Shown one piece after another: positions 38,946 through 48,521 of a DNA stretch of 64,000 nt. The stretch comes from Georgenia soli. Its GTDB lineage: Bacteria; Actinomycetota; Actinomycetes; Actinomycetales; Actinomycetaceae. Positions within the stretch are counted from its first letter, which is position 1. Each line of letters opens with the position of its first letter. Under the pieces are notes generated by a model. That model was not told the DNA's origin. It ran no database searches and saw only the letters and a list, made by a program, of their open reading frames with translations. Position numbers and translations under genes: made by a program. The DNA lies in the NCBI RefSeq assembly GCF_002563695.1, contig NZ_PDJI01000004.1, positions 3,286,001-3,350,000 on the forward strand, given 5' to 3'.

Positions 38946-40091
38946 ATGAAGGTGCTCCTCGCCCCTGACAAGTTCAAGGGGTCCCTCACCGCGGCCGACG
39001 TCGCCGCGCACCTGGCGGCCGGCCTGCGCCGTGCGCTCCCGGGCGTCGAGGTCGACGAGCTGCCCGTGGCGGACGGGGGCGAGGGCACCGTCGAGGCGGC
39101 CCTGGCGGCCGGCTTCACCCCGGTGGGGCTGGCCGCCACGGGCCCGCTGGGCGAGCGGGTCGACACCCGGTACGCGGTGCGCGGGTCGACCGCGGTCATC
39201 GAGATGGCCGCCGTCACCGGCCTGGAGATGGTCGAGCCCGACGACGCGACGGCCCGCACCGCCACGTCGCGCGGCCTCGGCGAGCTCGTGGCCCACGCGC
39301 TCGACCACGGCGCGACCACCCTGGTGGTCGGCGTGGGCGGCTCCGCCAGCACCGACGGCGGGGCCGGCATGCTCGCCGCGCTCGGGGCCCGGCTCACCGG
39401 CCCCGACGGGGAGCTCGCAGACGGCGGGGACGCGCTGCGCGCCGTCACCTCCGTCGATCTCTCCGGCCTCCACCCACGCCTGGCGACGGCGGAGCTCGTG
39501 CTGGCCTCCGACGTCGACAACCCCCTGCTCGGGGCCAACGGCGCCGCCGCCGTGTACGGGCCCCAGAAGGGCGCCGACCCGGCCGCCGTCGCCGACCTCG
39601 AGGCGGGCCTCGCCGCGTGGGTCGACGTCCTGGAGCGCGCGGGCGTCGACCGGGCGCGCGAGCGCGCCGGCGCTCCCGGGGCGGGCGCCGCCGGGGGAGT
39701 GGGCTACGCCTGCCTGCTCCTCGGCGCCACCCGGCGCCCCGGCGTCGAGGTCGTGCTCGACCTCACCGGCTTCGACCGCCGGCTCGCCGGCGTCGACCTC
39801 GTCGTCACCGGCGAGGGCAGCCTCGACGAGCAGTCGCTGGCCGGCAAGACTCCCATGGGGGTGGCCGACGCTGCCGCGACCCACGCCGTACCGACCGTGG
39901 CGGTGTGCGGACGCACCACGCTCACGCCCGAGCAGGCCCGGGACGCCGGCATCGAGGCCGTGCACGCCCTGACCGACATCGAGCCCGACGTGAGGCGCTG
40001 CATCTCCCACGCCGGCGAGCTCCTGGAGCAGCTCGCCGCGCGGGTAGCCGCCCCGCTGCTGGCCCCCCGACACGAAACGGTGGACTCATGA
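38946..40091 (+). CDS. Glycerate kinase
   Basis: A 381-aa kinase of the GlxK/GarK family that phosphorylates D-glycerate, probably to 2-phosphoglycerate, delivering glyoxylate carbon to glycolysis. The family N-terminus [55 protein letters not shown] and [21 protein letters not shown] are intact. It starts 4 bp after gcl and overlaps allB by 4 bp. Confidence 0.95.
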   Translation: MKVLLAPDKFKGSLTAADVAAHLAAGLRRALPGVEVDELPVADGGEGTVEAALAAGFTPVGLAATGPLGERVDTRYAVRGSTAVIEMAAVTGLEMVEPDDATARTATSRGLGELVAHALDHGATTLVVGVGGSASTDGGAGMLAALGARLTGPDGELADGGDALRAVTSVDLSGLHPRLATAELVLASDVDNPLLGANGAAAVYGPQKGADPAAVADLEAGLAAWVDVLERAGVDRARERAGAPGAGAAGGVGYACLLLGATRRPGVEVVLDLTGFDRRLAGVDLVVTGEGSLDEQSLAGKTPMGVADAAATHAVPTVAVCGRTTLTPEQARDAGIEAVHALTDIEPDVRRCISHAGELLEQLAARVAAPLLAPRHETVDS

Positions 40092-41467
40092 ACGCCTCCG
40101 ACCTGACCGCCCTGCGCCCGCTCGACGCCGCCGCCGTGCAGCACGACCTGGTGGTCCGCGCCGCCCGCGCCGTCACCCCCGAGGGCGTGCGGCCCGTCGA
40201 GGTGGGTGTGAAGGACGGCGTCATCTCCGCCGTCGAGCCGCTCGGTGCCGGCCTCGCCGCAGCCACGGTGCTCGACCTTGCCGAGGACGAGGTCCTGCTG
40301 CCCGGCCTGGTGGACTCTCACGTGCACGTCAACGAGCCGGGCCGGACCGAGTGGGAGGGCTTCGAGTCCGCCACCCGGGCCGCGGCCGCCGGCGGCGTGA
40401 CGACCATCGTCGACATGCCGCTCAACTCCGTGCCGCCCACCACCGACGTGCCGGCCCTCGAGGCCAAGCGGGCCGAGGCGCGCCGGACGGCCTACGTCGA
40501 CGTCGGCTTCTGGGGCGGGGCCGTGCCCGGCAACACCGCCGACCTGCGCCCGCTGCACGACGAGGGCGTCTTCGGGTTCAAGTGCTTCCTCATCGACTCC
40601 GGGGTGCCCGAGTTCGGGCACCTCGAGCCGGAGGAGCTGGAGCGCGACCTGGCGGAGATCGCCCGGTTCGACGGCCTCATGATCGTCCACGCCGAGGACC
40701 CCGCCGTCATCGGCTCCGCGCCCCACGCCCACGGCCCGCGCTACGCCGACTTCCTCGCCTCCCGCCCGCGCCAGGCGGAGGAGCAGGCCATCGCCACGGT
40801 CATCGAGGCCGCGCGCCGCACCGGGGCCCGCGTCCACATCCTCCATCTGTCCGACGCCGCCGCGCTGCCCATGATCGCCGCGGCCCGCGCCGAGGGGGTG
40901 CGGCTCACGGTCGAGACCTGCCCGCACTACCTCACCCTCACGGCCGAGGAGGTCGCCGACGGCGCGACGGCGTTCAAGTGCTGCCCCCCCATCCGTGAGG
41001 AGGCCAACCGCGACGCGCTGTGGCAGGGCCTGCTGGACGGCACGATCGACATCGTGGTCACCGACCACTCGCCCTCGACCCTCGACCTCAAGGCTCTCGA
41101 CACCGGCGACTTCGGCGTCGCGTGGGGCGGGGTGGCCTCGATCCAGCTCGGTCTCGCCGCGGTCTGGACGGAGGCCCGCGCACGCGGCGTCGGCCTCGAG
41201 CAGGTCGTGCGCTGGATGTCCGCCGGGCCCGCAGCGCTGGTGGGGCTGCGGACCAAGGGCGCCATCGCCGTCGGCAGGCAGGCGGACCTCGCGGTGCTCG
41301 CCCCGGAGGAGGAGTTCGAGGTGGACGCCGCCCGCCTCCACCACCGCAACCCCATCACCCCCTACGCCGGGCGACGGCTCGCCGGCGTCGTGCGCCGCAC
41401 GCTGCTGCGCGGGCAGGAGATCGGCGCCGAGCCCGCGGGCACGCTGCTGCGCCGGGGCGAGGCCTGA
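40088..41467 (+). CDS. allB: Allantoinase
   Basis: Opens the allantoin ring to allantoate, linking the urate genes to the glyoxylate branch. The 459-aa cyclic amidohydrolase has the metal motif [18 protein letters not shown], the carbamylated Lys region [16 protein letters not shown], metal His in LMIVHAEDP and [10 protein letters not shown], and the catalytic Asp in VVTDHSPS. These segments match AllB better than dihydropyrimidinase or dihydroorotase. Last gene of the operon. Enzymes taking allantoate to glyoxylate are not in the window. Confidence 0.94.
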   Translation: MNASDLTALRPLDAAAVQHDLVVRAARAVTPEGVRPVEVGVKDGVISAVEPLGAGLAAATVLDLAEDEVLLPGLVDSHVHVNEPGRTEWEGFESATRAAAAGGVTTIVDMPLNSVPPTTDVPALEAKRAEARRTAYVDVGFWGGAVPGNTADLRPLHDEGVFGFKCFLIDSGVPEFGHLEPEELERDLAEIARFDGLMIVHAEDPAVIGSAPHAHGPRYADFLASRPRQAEEQAIATVIEAARRTGARVHILHLSDAAALPMIAAARAEGVRLTVETCPHYLTLTAEEVADGATAFKCCPPIREEANRDALWQGLLDGTIDIVVTDHSPSTLDLKALDTGDFGVAWGGVASIQLGLAAVWTEARARGVGLEQVVRWMSAGPAALVGLRTKGAIAVGRQADLAVLAPEEEFEVDAARLHHRNPITPYAGRRLAGVVRRTLLRGQEIGAEPAGTLLRRGEA

Positions 41468-41507
41468 ACCTCACCGGCGGCGCGGCCTGACCGCGCACCA
41501 CAGACCA

Positions 41508-41561
41508 CCCGGGAGCGGGCACGGCCGTGCCGCCACACCGCGGCCGCCGCCCGCTCCCGGG
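41508..41561. terminator. Long-loop hairpin after allB
   Basis: CCCGGGAGCGGGC (41508-41520) and GCCCGCTCCCGGG (41549-41561) form a 13-bp stem round a 28-nt loop. No T-tract. It probably ends the hyi-allB operon. Confidence 0.6.
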
Positions 41562-41677
41562 GGAGACTGCCGACGCGCCGGACCCGCTACGGGAGACGGA
41601 CCGCTCGCAACGGAACAGACTGGTCCCACGGACCCGCAGGACGCACGACCGAGACCGACCTCGAAGGAGCACGGAAC

Positions 41678-42154
41678 ATGACGAAGCTGAACCCCGGCGA
41701 CACCGCCCCCGACTTCACCCTGCCGACCGCCGACGGCAGGACCGTCTCGCTCGCCGAGCTGCGCTCGAGCGCCGGCAGCGGCGTGATCGTGTACTTCTAC
41801 CCCAAGGCGGCCACCCCGGGCTGCACCACCGAGGCCTGCGACTTCCGTGACAACCTGGCCTCCCTCGCGGGGGCGGGCTACGCCGTCGTGGGTATCTCGG
41901 CGGACCCGATCGAGGACCTGCGGGCCTTCGCCGACGCCGAGCAGCTGACCTTCCCGCTCGCCTCCGACGCCGACCACGCCGTCGCCGACGCCTACGGCAC
42001 CTGGGGCCCGAAGACGTTCGACGGACGCACCTTCGACGGCGTGCACCGCTCCACCTTCGTCGTGGACACGGACGGGACCGTCCGCGCCGCCTACTACGAC
42101 GTGCAGGCCCAGGGGCACGTCGCCGCCCTGCGCGAGTCGCTCGTCGCCGTCTGA
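41678..42154 (+). CDS. bcp: Thiol peroxidase, BCP/PrxQ-type peroxiredoxin
   Basis: A 158-aa cytosolic peroxidase for hydrogen and organic peroxides. The active-site motif YPKAATPGCTTEACDFRD gives peroxidatic Cys49 and resolving Cys54, the 2-Cys PrxQ arrangement. GAAGGAG precedes the ATG at 41678. It lies alone between the allB operon and malate synthase. Flavin glycolate or urate oxidation yields peroxide, so a protective role is possible (inference). Confidence 0.93.
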   Translation: MTKLNPGDTAPDFTLPTADGRTVSLAELRSSAGSGVIVYFYPKAATPGCTTEACDFRDNLASLAGAGYAVVGISADPIEDLRAFADAEQLTFPLASDADHAVADAYGTWGPKTFDGRTFDGVHRSTFVVDTDGTVRAAYYDVQAQGHVAALRESLVAV

Positions 42155-42222
42155 CAGGGTCGGGCCTGACGGGCTCGGCGGCGTCCGGCAGGGTCGGCGC
42201 TGGCGGGCTCGGCGGCGTCCGG
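42155..42222. repeat. 34-bp tandem duplication after bcp
   Basis: Two copies (42155-42188 and 42189-42222) differ at about three positions. The core GGGCTCGGCGGCGTCCGGC is perfect in both. Confidence 0.8.
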
Positions 42223-42307
42223 CGGGGCGGACCGCGGCCCGGCGCACGGCGCTCCGTCGGGGGGTGCACGGCGCCCCGTCGCGGCGCGCCCGTGGCGTGG
42301 ACCCGCG

Positions 42308-42336
42308 TTGACCCGCTGCGGGGCGCCGCCTACTGT
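42308..42336 (+). promoter_or_regulatory. Promoter of malate synthase
   Basis: TTGACC (42308-42313), 17 bp, TACTGT (42331-42336). It is the same layout as the hyi promoter. Confidence 0.7.
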
Positions 42337-42371
42337 TTCACTAGGAAGAGATTCCGTTCCGTATCGTGAAA
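42336..42371. promoter_or_regulatory. Predicted IclR operators at malate synthase
   Basis: TTCCGTATCGTGAAA (42357-42371) differs from the proximal hyi operator by one base. A half-matching TTTC site starts 21 bp upstream at 42336, the same spacing as at hyi. Confidence 0.75.
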
Positions 42372-42382
42372 GAGAGCGCAAC

Positions 42383-43969
42383 GTGGCAACTCCGGACGGC
42401 CTGACGATCACCGGCGAGATGGGCGAGCGGTACGAGGAGGTGCTGACCCCGGCGGCGCTGGAGCTGATCGCCTCGCTGCACCGGCAGCTGAACGCCCGTC
42501 GCCTCGAGCTCCTCGAGGCGCGCGCACGCCGCGTGGCGGACCTGGCGAACGGCGGCACCCTCGACTTCCTCGCCGAGACCGCGCACATCCGCGAGGACGA
42601 CTCCTGGCAGGTCGCCCCGCCCGCCCCCGGCCTGGTCGACCGCCGCGTCGAGATCACCGGCCCCACCGACCGGAAGATGACGATCAACGCGCTGAACTCC
42701 GGCGCCAAGGCGTGGCTGGCCGACCACGAGGACGCCAACACCCCGCAGTGGAGCGCCGTGGTCGGCGGGCAGCTCAACCTGCTCGACGCCATCAACCGCA
42801 CCATCGACTTCACCGCCGAGAACGGCAAGACCTACGCCCTGAAGCCGGACGAGGAGCTGGCCACGATCATCGTGCGCCCCCGCGGCTGGCACCTGCCGGA
42901 GAAGCACATCCTCGTCGACGGCGAGCAGACGTCCGGCTCCCTCGTCGACTTCGCGCTCTACATCGCCACCGCCGGCCTGCGGCAGATCGAGAAGGGCCTC
43001 GGCCCGTACTTCTACCTGCCGAAGATGGAGTCCCACCTCGAGGCGCGCCTGTGGAACGACGCGTTCAACATCGCCCAGGACGCGCTCGGCATCCCGCGCG
43101 GCACGGTGCGGGCCACCGTGCTCATCGAGACCTACCCCGCCGCGTTCGAGATGGAGGAGATCCTCTACGAGCTGCGCGAGCACTCCTCGGGCCTGAACGC
43201 CGGCCGCTGGGACTACATGTTCTCGGTCATCAAGTCCTTCCGGACGCGCGGCAAGGACTTCCTGCTGCCCGACCGCAACGCCGTGACGATGACCGTGCCG
43301 TTCATGCGCGCCTACACCGAGCTGCTCGTGCGCACCTGCCACAAGCGCGGCGCCCACGCGATCGGCGGCATGGCGGCCTTCATCCCCAGCAGGGACGAGG
43401 AGGTCAACAAGGCCGCGTTCGAGAAGGTGCGCGCGGACAAGACCCGCGAGGCGAACGACGGCTTCGACGGCTCCTGGGTGGCCCACCCGGGCATGGTCGA
43501 GGTCTGCAAGGAGGTCTTCACCTCCGTGCTCGGTGACCGCCCCAACCAGCTCGACAAGAAGCGCGAGGACGTCCACGTCACCGCCGCCCAGCTCCTCGAC
43601 GTCGCCAGCACGCCGGGCGAGGTCACGGAGGCGGGCCTGCGCAACAACATCTCCGTGGGCATCCAGTACCTGCAGGCGTGGCTCGGAGGCCTGGGCGCCG
43701 TCGCCATCTTCAACCTCATGGAGGACGCCGCGACGGCGGAGATCTCACGCTCGCAGGTCTGGCAGTGGCTGCACAACGACATCACGCTCGCCGACACCGG
43801 CCACCGGGTCACCCGCGAGCTCATCGACCGGATCGTCGAGGAGGAGATCGCCAAGCTCCCCGGTGACCCGGCCGACTACGAGGAGGCGCGGCAGACCTTC
43901 CTCGAGGTCGCCGTCGCCGACGAGTACGCGGACTTCCTCACCCTGCCGGCGTACGAGCGCATGGCCTGA
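42383..43969 (+). CDS. aceB: Malate synthase A
   Basis: Condenses glyoxylate with acetyl-CoA to malate. The 528-aa protein matches the A isoform, not the 720-aa G form. Visible are the [23 protein letters not shown] segment, [12 protein letters not shown] with catalytic Arg, the metal Glu in [19 protein letters not shown], and the catalytic Asp near the C-terminus in [23 protein letters not shown] at 42383 is the first start after the operator, with a weak AGAGAG site. Isocitrate lyase is not adjacent, so it serves glyoxylate from urate/glycolate rather than only the glyoxylate shunt (inference). Confidence 0.96.
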   Translation: MATPDGLTITGEMGERYEEVLTPAALELIASLHRQLNARRLELLEARARRVADLANGGTLDFLAETAHIREDDSWQVAPPAPGLVDRRVEITGPTDRKMTINALNSGAKAWLADHEDANTPQWSAVVGGQLNLLDAINRTIDFTAENGKTYALKPDEELATIIVRPRGWHLPEKHILVDGEQTSGSLVDFALYIATAGLRQIEKGLGPYFYLPKMESHLEARLWNDAFNIAQDALGIPRGTVRATVLIETYPAAFEMEEILYELREHSSGLNAGRWDYMFSVIKSFRTRGKDFLLPDRNAVTMTVPFMRAYTELLVRTCHKRGAHAIGGMAAFIPSRDEEVNKAAFEKVRADKTREANDGFDGSWVAHPGMVEVCKEVFTSVLGDRPNQLDKKREDVHVTAAQLLDVASTPGEVTEAGLRNNISVGIQYLQAWLGGLGAVAIFNLMEDAATAEISRSQVWQWLHNDITLADTGHRVTRELIDRIVEEEIAKLPGDPADYEEARQTFLEVAVADEYADFLTLPAYERMA

Positions 43970-43977
43970 CCACGCCC

Positions 43978-44007
43978 GCCGGCGGGCCGGGAGACCGGCC
44001 CGCCGGC
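43978..44007. terminator. Terminator after malate synthase
   Basis: GCCGGCGGGCCGG and CCGGCCCGCCGGC form a perfect 13-bp stem with a GAGA loop, 9 bp after the stop. Confidence 0.75.
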
Positions 44008-44081
44008 GCGCCCGCACGCGCAGGCCCGGGCATGCTGTACGGGCACGACCCGCGTCGTTCGTCAACGAGGAGGTTGCGACC

Positions 44082-45587
44082 ATGACGTCCACCGACACCG
44101 CCGCCGTGCCCACCGGCAGGGCGGCCGCCGACGCCCTCGGCCGCGTCACCGCCGAGCTCTCCGGCGCGCTCGGCGCGGAGCAGGTGATCACCGACCGTCA
44201 GCGCCTGCGCACGTACGAGTGCGACGGGCTGGCCCAGTACAAGGTTGTCCCGGGACTCGTGGTGCTCGCGCGCGACGCCGACGACGTGGCCGCCGCGGTC
44301 GGTGCGTGCGCCCGGCACGGGGTCCCGTTCGTGGCCCGCGGCTCCGGGACCGGCCTGTCCGGCGGGGCCCTGCCGCAGGCGGAGGGCGTCCTGATCGTCA
44401 TGTCGCAGATGCGGCAGATCAGGGAGATCGACGCCGCCAACCAGCGGGCCGTCGTCGACCCGGGCGTCATCAACCTGGCGCTCACCCGCGAGACCACCCC
44501 GGACGGCTACTACTTCGCCCCGGACCCCTCCAGCCAGTCGGTGTGCTCCATCGGCGGCAACGTCGCCGAGAACTCCGGCGGCGCGCACTGCCTGAAGTAC
44601 GGCTTCACCACCAACCACGTGACGGGGCTGGACCTGGTGACGCCCGCCGGCGAGCACGTGGAGATCGGCGGCAAGGCGCCCGACCCGCCCGGCTACGACC
44701 TGCTCGGCGCCCTCGTCGGCTCCGAGGGCACCCTCGGCATCGTCACCGAGGTCACCGTCCGCCTGACCCGGCTGCCGCAGGAGGTCCAGACGGTCCTGGC
44801 GGGCTTCCGCTCCACGGACGACGCCGGAGCCGCCACCTCCGCCATCATCGCCGCCGGCGTCATCCCGGCCGCGATCGAGATGATGGACGCCCTGTCCATC
44901 GAGGCCGCCGAGAAGGCGGTCGCCTGCGGGTACCCCGCGGGCGCCGGGGCGGTGCTGGTCGTCGAGGTCGACGGCGCGGCCGCCGACGTCGCCGGCGAGC
45001 TGGCCGAGGTGCTGCGCCACTGCGAGGCGAACGGCGCCTTCGAGACGCGCATCGCCGCCGACGACGTCGAGCGCGCCCTGATCTGGAAGGGCCGCAAGTC
45101 GGCCTTCGCGGCCGTCGGCCGGATCAGCCCCGACTACATCGTCCAGGACGGGGTCATCCCCCGCACCGCCCTGCCCCAGGTGCTGCGCCAGATCGCCGAC
45201 CTCGCCGCCGAGCGCGGGGTGCGGGTGGCCAACGTCTTCCACGCCGGGGACGGCAACCTCCACCCGCTGGTGCTCTTCGACGACGCCGAGGAGGGCGCCG
45301 CCGAGCGTGCCGAGGAGGTCGCCGGCGGCATCCTCGAGCTGTGCATCGCCAACGGCGGCTCCATCACCGGCGAGCACGGCGTGGGCTCCGACAAGGCCAG
45401 GTACATGCCGAAGATGTTCACCGAGGAGGACCTCGACACCATGCAGGCCGTGCGCTGCGCGTTCGACCCCGACAACATCTCGAACCCGGGCAAGGTCTTC
45501 CCCACCCCGCGCCTGTGCGGGGAGCGGCCCGGGCGGCGCCAGGGCGCCCACCCGCTGCAGGAGGCCGGACTGGCGGAGGTCTTCTGA
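44082..45587 (+). CDS. glcD: Glycolate oxidase subunit GlcD (FAD-linked)
   Basis: A 501-aa catalytic flavoprotein of the GlcDEF complex, which oxidises glycolate to glyoxylate. The PCMH FAD domain (about 50-230) has PFVARGSGTGLSGGALP and PDPSSQSVCSIGGNVAENSGG. The C-terminal FAD-oxidase domain has VANVFHAGDGNLHPL and the conserved GSITGEHGVGSDKARYMP. GAGGAGG lies 6 nt before the ATG. A D-lactate oxidase is the main alternative, but the glcE and glcF neighbours and glyoxylate context favour glycolate. It overlaps glcE by 1 bp. Confidence 0.93.
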   Translation: MTSTDTAAVPTGRAAADALGRVTAELSGALGAEQVITDRQRLRTYECDGLAQYKVVPGLVVLARDADDVAAAVGACARHGVPFVARGSGTGLSGGALPQAEGVLIVMSQMRQIREIDAANQRAVVDPGVINLALTRETTPDGYYFAPDPSSQSVCSIGGNVAENSGGAHCLKYGFTTNHVTGLDLVTPAGEHVEIGGKAPDPPGYDLLGALVGSEGTLGIVTEVTVRLTRLPQEVQTVLAGFRSTDDAGAATSAIIAAGVIPAAIEMMDALSIEAAEKAVACGYPAGAGAVLVVEVDGAAADVAGELAEVLRHCEANGAFETRIAADDVERALIWKGRKSAFAAVGRISPDYIVQDGVIPRTALPQVLRQIADLAAERGVRVANVFHAGDGNLHPLVLFDDAEEGAAERAEEVAGGILELCIANGGSITGEHGVGSDKARYMPKMFTEEDLDTMQAVRCAFDPDNISNPGKVFPTPRLCGERPGRRQGAHPLQEAGLAEVF

Positions 45588-46882
45588 TGGCCGCGCGAAC
45601 CGGCGCGGCCGCCGCCCACCAGGGCGACGCCCGGGCCGCCGGCCTGGACCTGACGGCCCTGGCCCGAAGCCTCGACGGCGCCGGCGAGGTCCGCGAGGCC
45701 GGCCCGGACGACGTCGTCGACGGCGTCCCCGCGGCGGCCGTCGCCCGGCCAACCACGGTCGAGGGAGTGTCCGCGGTCCTTCGCGAGGCCACCGCCCAGG
45801 GCATGGTCACGGTCGCACGGGGCGCGGGCACCGCGCTGACGTGGGGCTGCCCGCCCGAGCGGGCCGACCTGCTCCTCGACACCACCGGGCTCGACCGGCT
45901 GGTCGAGCACGAGGCGGGCGACCTCGTCGTCGTCGCCGAGGCGGGCCTGGCCCTGCGCGACCTGCAGGAGCACGTCGGCCGGGCCGGGCAGGAGCTCGTC
46001 GCCGACGTCCCGCGCGAGCGCCTCGAGGGCGGCTCCACCGTCGGCGGGGCGCTGGCGACCGGTGCCTCCGGCCCCCGGCGCCTCCAGCGGCTGGCGCTGC
46101 GCGACCTGGTGCTGGGCACCACCGTCGTGCTCGCCGACGGCACCGTCGCGACGTCGGGCGGCAAGGTCGTCAAGAACGTGGCCGGGTACGACCTGGCCAA
46201 GCTGATGACCGGTTCCTTCGGCACGCTCGGCGTCGTCGTCCGCGCCGCGTTCCGCCTGCACCCGGTGCGCCCGGACCGCGCGTTCGTCCTGCGCACCGGC
46301 CCGCTGGAGGAGGTCGCGGACCTCGCCCGCGCCGTCGTCGCCTCCCAGCTGGCGCCCGCCGCCGTCGAGCTCGACCGACCCGCCGGCAGCGACGAGGCCA
46401 GCCTCGCGGTGCTCCTCGAGGGCACCGGCGACGCCGTCGCCGCCCGCGCCGCCGACACGGCCGCCCTCGTGGGCGGGGCCGTGGGGGAGGAGCCGTCCTG
46501 GTGGGGGCGCCTGCCCGGGGGCGACAGCCTGGCCAAGGCGACGGCGACCCTCGTCGGGGTGAAGGACCTGCTCCTGGCGGCGCGTGCCGCCGAGCAGGCC
46601 CACGGCGCGGCCGTCGCGCTACGCGGCTCCGCCGTCGGCGTGCTCCACGCGGGCGTGACCGCGCCCGGCGCCGGGGCCCTGGCGGGTGTCGTCGCCGGGC
46701 TGCGGGCCGCCGCCCCGAGCCCCCGGGAGGGGACGGTGACCGTGCTGACGGTGCCGGCCGAGCTGCGTGAGGGGCTCGACGTGTGGGGCCCGGTCGGCGG
46801 GCTCGACCTCATGCGCAGCATCAAGGAACGACTGGACCCCGGCCGGAACCTCGCGCCCGGCCGCTTCGTGGGAGGCATCTGA
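45587..46882 (+). CDS. glcE: Glycolate oxidase subunit GlcE (FAD-binding)
   Basis: A 431-aa second FAD-binding subunit, with the shortened PCMH domain VARGAGTALTWG, LEGGSTVGGALATGASGPRRLQR and KVVKNVAGYDLAKLMTGSFGTLGV, diagnostic of GlcE. The C-terminal end LMRSIKERLDPGRNLAPGRF is also typical. The ATG overlaps the glcD TGA (TGATG) and the TGA overlaps glcF in the same way, so the three are translated together. Confidence 0.93.
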   Translation: MAARTGAAAAHQGDARAAGLDLTALARSLDGAGEVREAGPDDVVDGVPAAAVARPTTVEGVSAVLREATAQGMVTVARGAGTALTWGCPPERADLLLDTTGLDRLVEHEAGDLVVVAEAGLALRDLQEHVGRAGQELVADVPRERLEGGSTVGGALATGASGPRRLQRLALRDLVLGTTVVLADGTVATSGGKVVKNVAGYDLAKLMTGSFGTLGVVVRAAFRLHPVRPDRAFVLRTGPLEEVADLARAVVASQLAPAAVELDRPAGSDEASLAVLLEGTGDAVAARAADTAALVGGAVGEEPSWWGRLPGGDSLAKATATLVGVKDLLLAARAAEQAHGAAVALRGSAVGVLHAGVTAPGAGALAGVVAGLRAAAPSPREGTVTVLTVPAELREGLDVWGPVGGLDLMRSIKERLDPGRNLAPGRFVGGI

Positions 46883-48369
46883 TGACCGTCGAGACGCCCA
46901 AGGGCCAGATGGGGGACGCGCAGCCGGCCCAGGCGGGCACCACGCTGCCCGACGTGCTCGGGATGGCCGCCTTCGACGACCACCACCCGCCCGCGCGGGA
47001 CCTGATCGACGACTGCGTGCACTGCGGTTTCTGCCTGCCCGCGTGCCCCACCTACACCCTGTGGGGCGAGGAGATGGACTCCCCGCGTGGGCGCATCTAC
47101 CTCATGAAGCAGGGCCTCGAGGGCGAGCCGATGAGCCCCTCCATGGTCCAGCACATCGACAGGTGCCTTGGCTGCATGGCCTGCGTGACGGCCTGCCCGT
47201 CCGGCGTGCAGTACGACAAGCTCATCGAGGCGACCCGCCAGCAGGTCGAGCGGCGGGGCTCCCAGCACCGGTCGCTGGCCGACCGTGCCCTGCGCGAGGG
47301 AATCTTCCAGCTCTTCCCGCGGCCCGGCCGGCTGCGCCTCGTGCGCGGCCCGCTGGCGCTGTACCAGAAGAGCGGGCTGAGCCGGCTCGTGCGCGGCTCG
47401 AAGGTGCTCGAGAAGATCTCGCCCACCCTCGCGACCATGGAGGCGATCGCGCCGCCGATCGAGCGCCGGGTGAGGATCCCCGCCTACCTGCCCGCCAAGG
47501 GGCAGCGGCGCATGACCGTCGGGCTCCTGCTGGGCTGCGTGCAGCGCGAGTTCTACCCCGGCGTCAACGCCGCCACCGTGCGGGTGCTGAACATGGAGGG
47601 CTGCGACGTCGTCACCCCGCCGACGCAGGGCTGCTGCGGCGCGCTGTCGGTCCACGCCGGCCGGGAGGACGAGGGGCTGCGTTACGCACGCAACCTCATC
47701 GACACCTTCTCCGAGTCCGGCGTCGAGCGCATCGTCGTCAACTCCGCCGGCTGCGGCTCCACCATGAAGGACTACGCCCACCTGCTGGCTGACGACCCGG
47801 CCTACGCCGAGCGCGCCCGTGCCTTCTCGGAGAAGGTCCGCGACATCTCCGAGATCCTCGTCGAGCTGGGGCCGGTGGCCCCGCGCCACCCGCTGCCGGT
47901 GACCATCGCCTACCACGACGCCTGCCACCTCTCGCACGCGCAGAAGGTCCGCTCCCAGCCGCGCCAGCTGCTCCGCGGGATCCCCGGCCTGACGATCAAG
48001 GAGATCGCCGAGGGTGACCTGTGCTGCGGGTCCGCCGGCATCTACAACCTCGTCAACCCCGGCCCCGCGCGCGAGCTCGGAGACCGCAAGGCCACGAACG
48101 TCGCCGCCACCGAGGCGGAGCTGCTCGTCACGTCCAACCCCGGGTGCCTGCTGCAGATCACCGACGCGCTCGGGCGTCAGGGCAAGCACATCTCGACCGC
48201 GCACATGATCCTCGTGCTCGACGCGTCGCTGCTGGGCAAGGACGTGGACACCCTCCTGCAGGAGGCGCCCTCCGCCACCCGGCCGGCCGCGCCAGAGCCG
48301 GAGCCGACGACGCCGGAGGCGCGCTCCGGCGGGTGCGCGTGCGGGAAGCCGGGCGGCTGCGGCGGCTGA
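46882..48369 (+). CDS. glcF: Glycolate oxidase iron-sulfur subunit GlcF
   Basis: A 495-aa electron-transfer subunit. Two CxxCxxCxxxCP [4Fe-4S] motifs are visible at Cys45/48/51/55 and Cys95/98/101/105. Two CCG domains follow (PTQGCCGAL and GDLCCGSAGIY), which bind further Fe-S or contact the quinone acceptor. Normal members end near AHMILVLDASLLG; this one adds about 45 residues, Pro-rich then Cys/Gly-rich (GGCACGKPGGCGG). GGAGG precedes the ATG. Last gene of glcDEF. Confidence 0.94.
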   Translation: MTVETPKGQMGDAQPAQAGTTLPDVLGMAAFDDHHPPARDLIDDCVHCGFCLPACPTYTLWGEEMDSPRGRIYLMKQGLEGEPMSPSMVQHIDRCLGCMACVTACPSGVQYDKLIEATRQQVERRGSQHRSLADRALREGIFQLFPRPGRLRLVRGPLALYQKSGLSRLVRGSKVLEKISPTLATMEAIAPPIERRVRIPAYLPAKGQRRMTVGLLLGCVQREFYPGVNAATVRVLNMEGCDVVTPPTQGCCGALSVHAGREDEGLRYARNLIDTFSESGVERIVVNSAGCGSTMKDYAHLLADDPAYAERARAFSEKVRDISEILVELGPVAPRHPLPVTIAYHDACHLSHAQKVRSQPRQLLRGIPGLTIKEIAEGDLCCGSAGIYNLVNPGPARELGDRKATNVAATEAELLVTSNPGCLLQITDALGRQGKHISTAHMILVLDASLLGKDVDTLLQEAPSATRPAAPEPEPTTPEARSGGCACGKPGGCGG

Positions 48370-48457
48370 GGCTGCGCCGTCGGCCGTGCAGGCGGTACGC
48401 CGCGCGGCTGTCCGGCGACCTGTCCGCAGGCGGGCGTGCCCCGCTCTCCGAACGGAA

Positions 48458-48491
48458 GAGGCCCCGTCCAGCAGGTGCTGGACGGGGCCTC
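48458..48491. terminator. Bidirectional terminator between glcF and the permease
   Basis: A 15-bp perfect stem (48458-48472 with 48477-48491) begins GAGGCCCCGTCCAGC and closes on an AGGT loop. It lies between convergent genes. Confidence 0.85.
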
Positions 48492-48521
48492 TCACCGCGT
48501 GGTGGCGGCTCGTGGAGCGCG

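Noticed and set aside
42336..42350. Distal operator at malate synthase as a full site
   Set aside because: TTTCACTAGGAAGAG keeps the left half and the 21-bp spacing, but the right half is AGAG, not GRAA, so it is counted only as a half-site.
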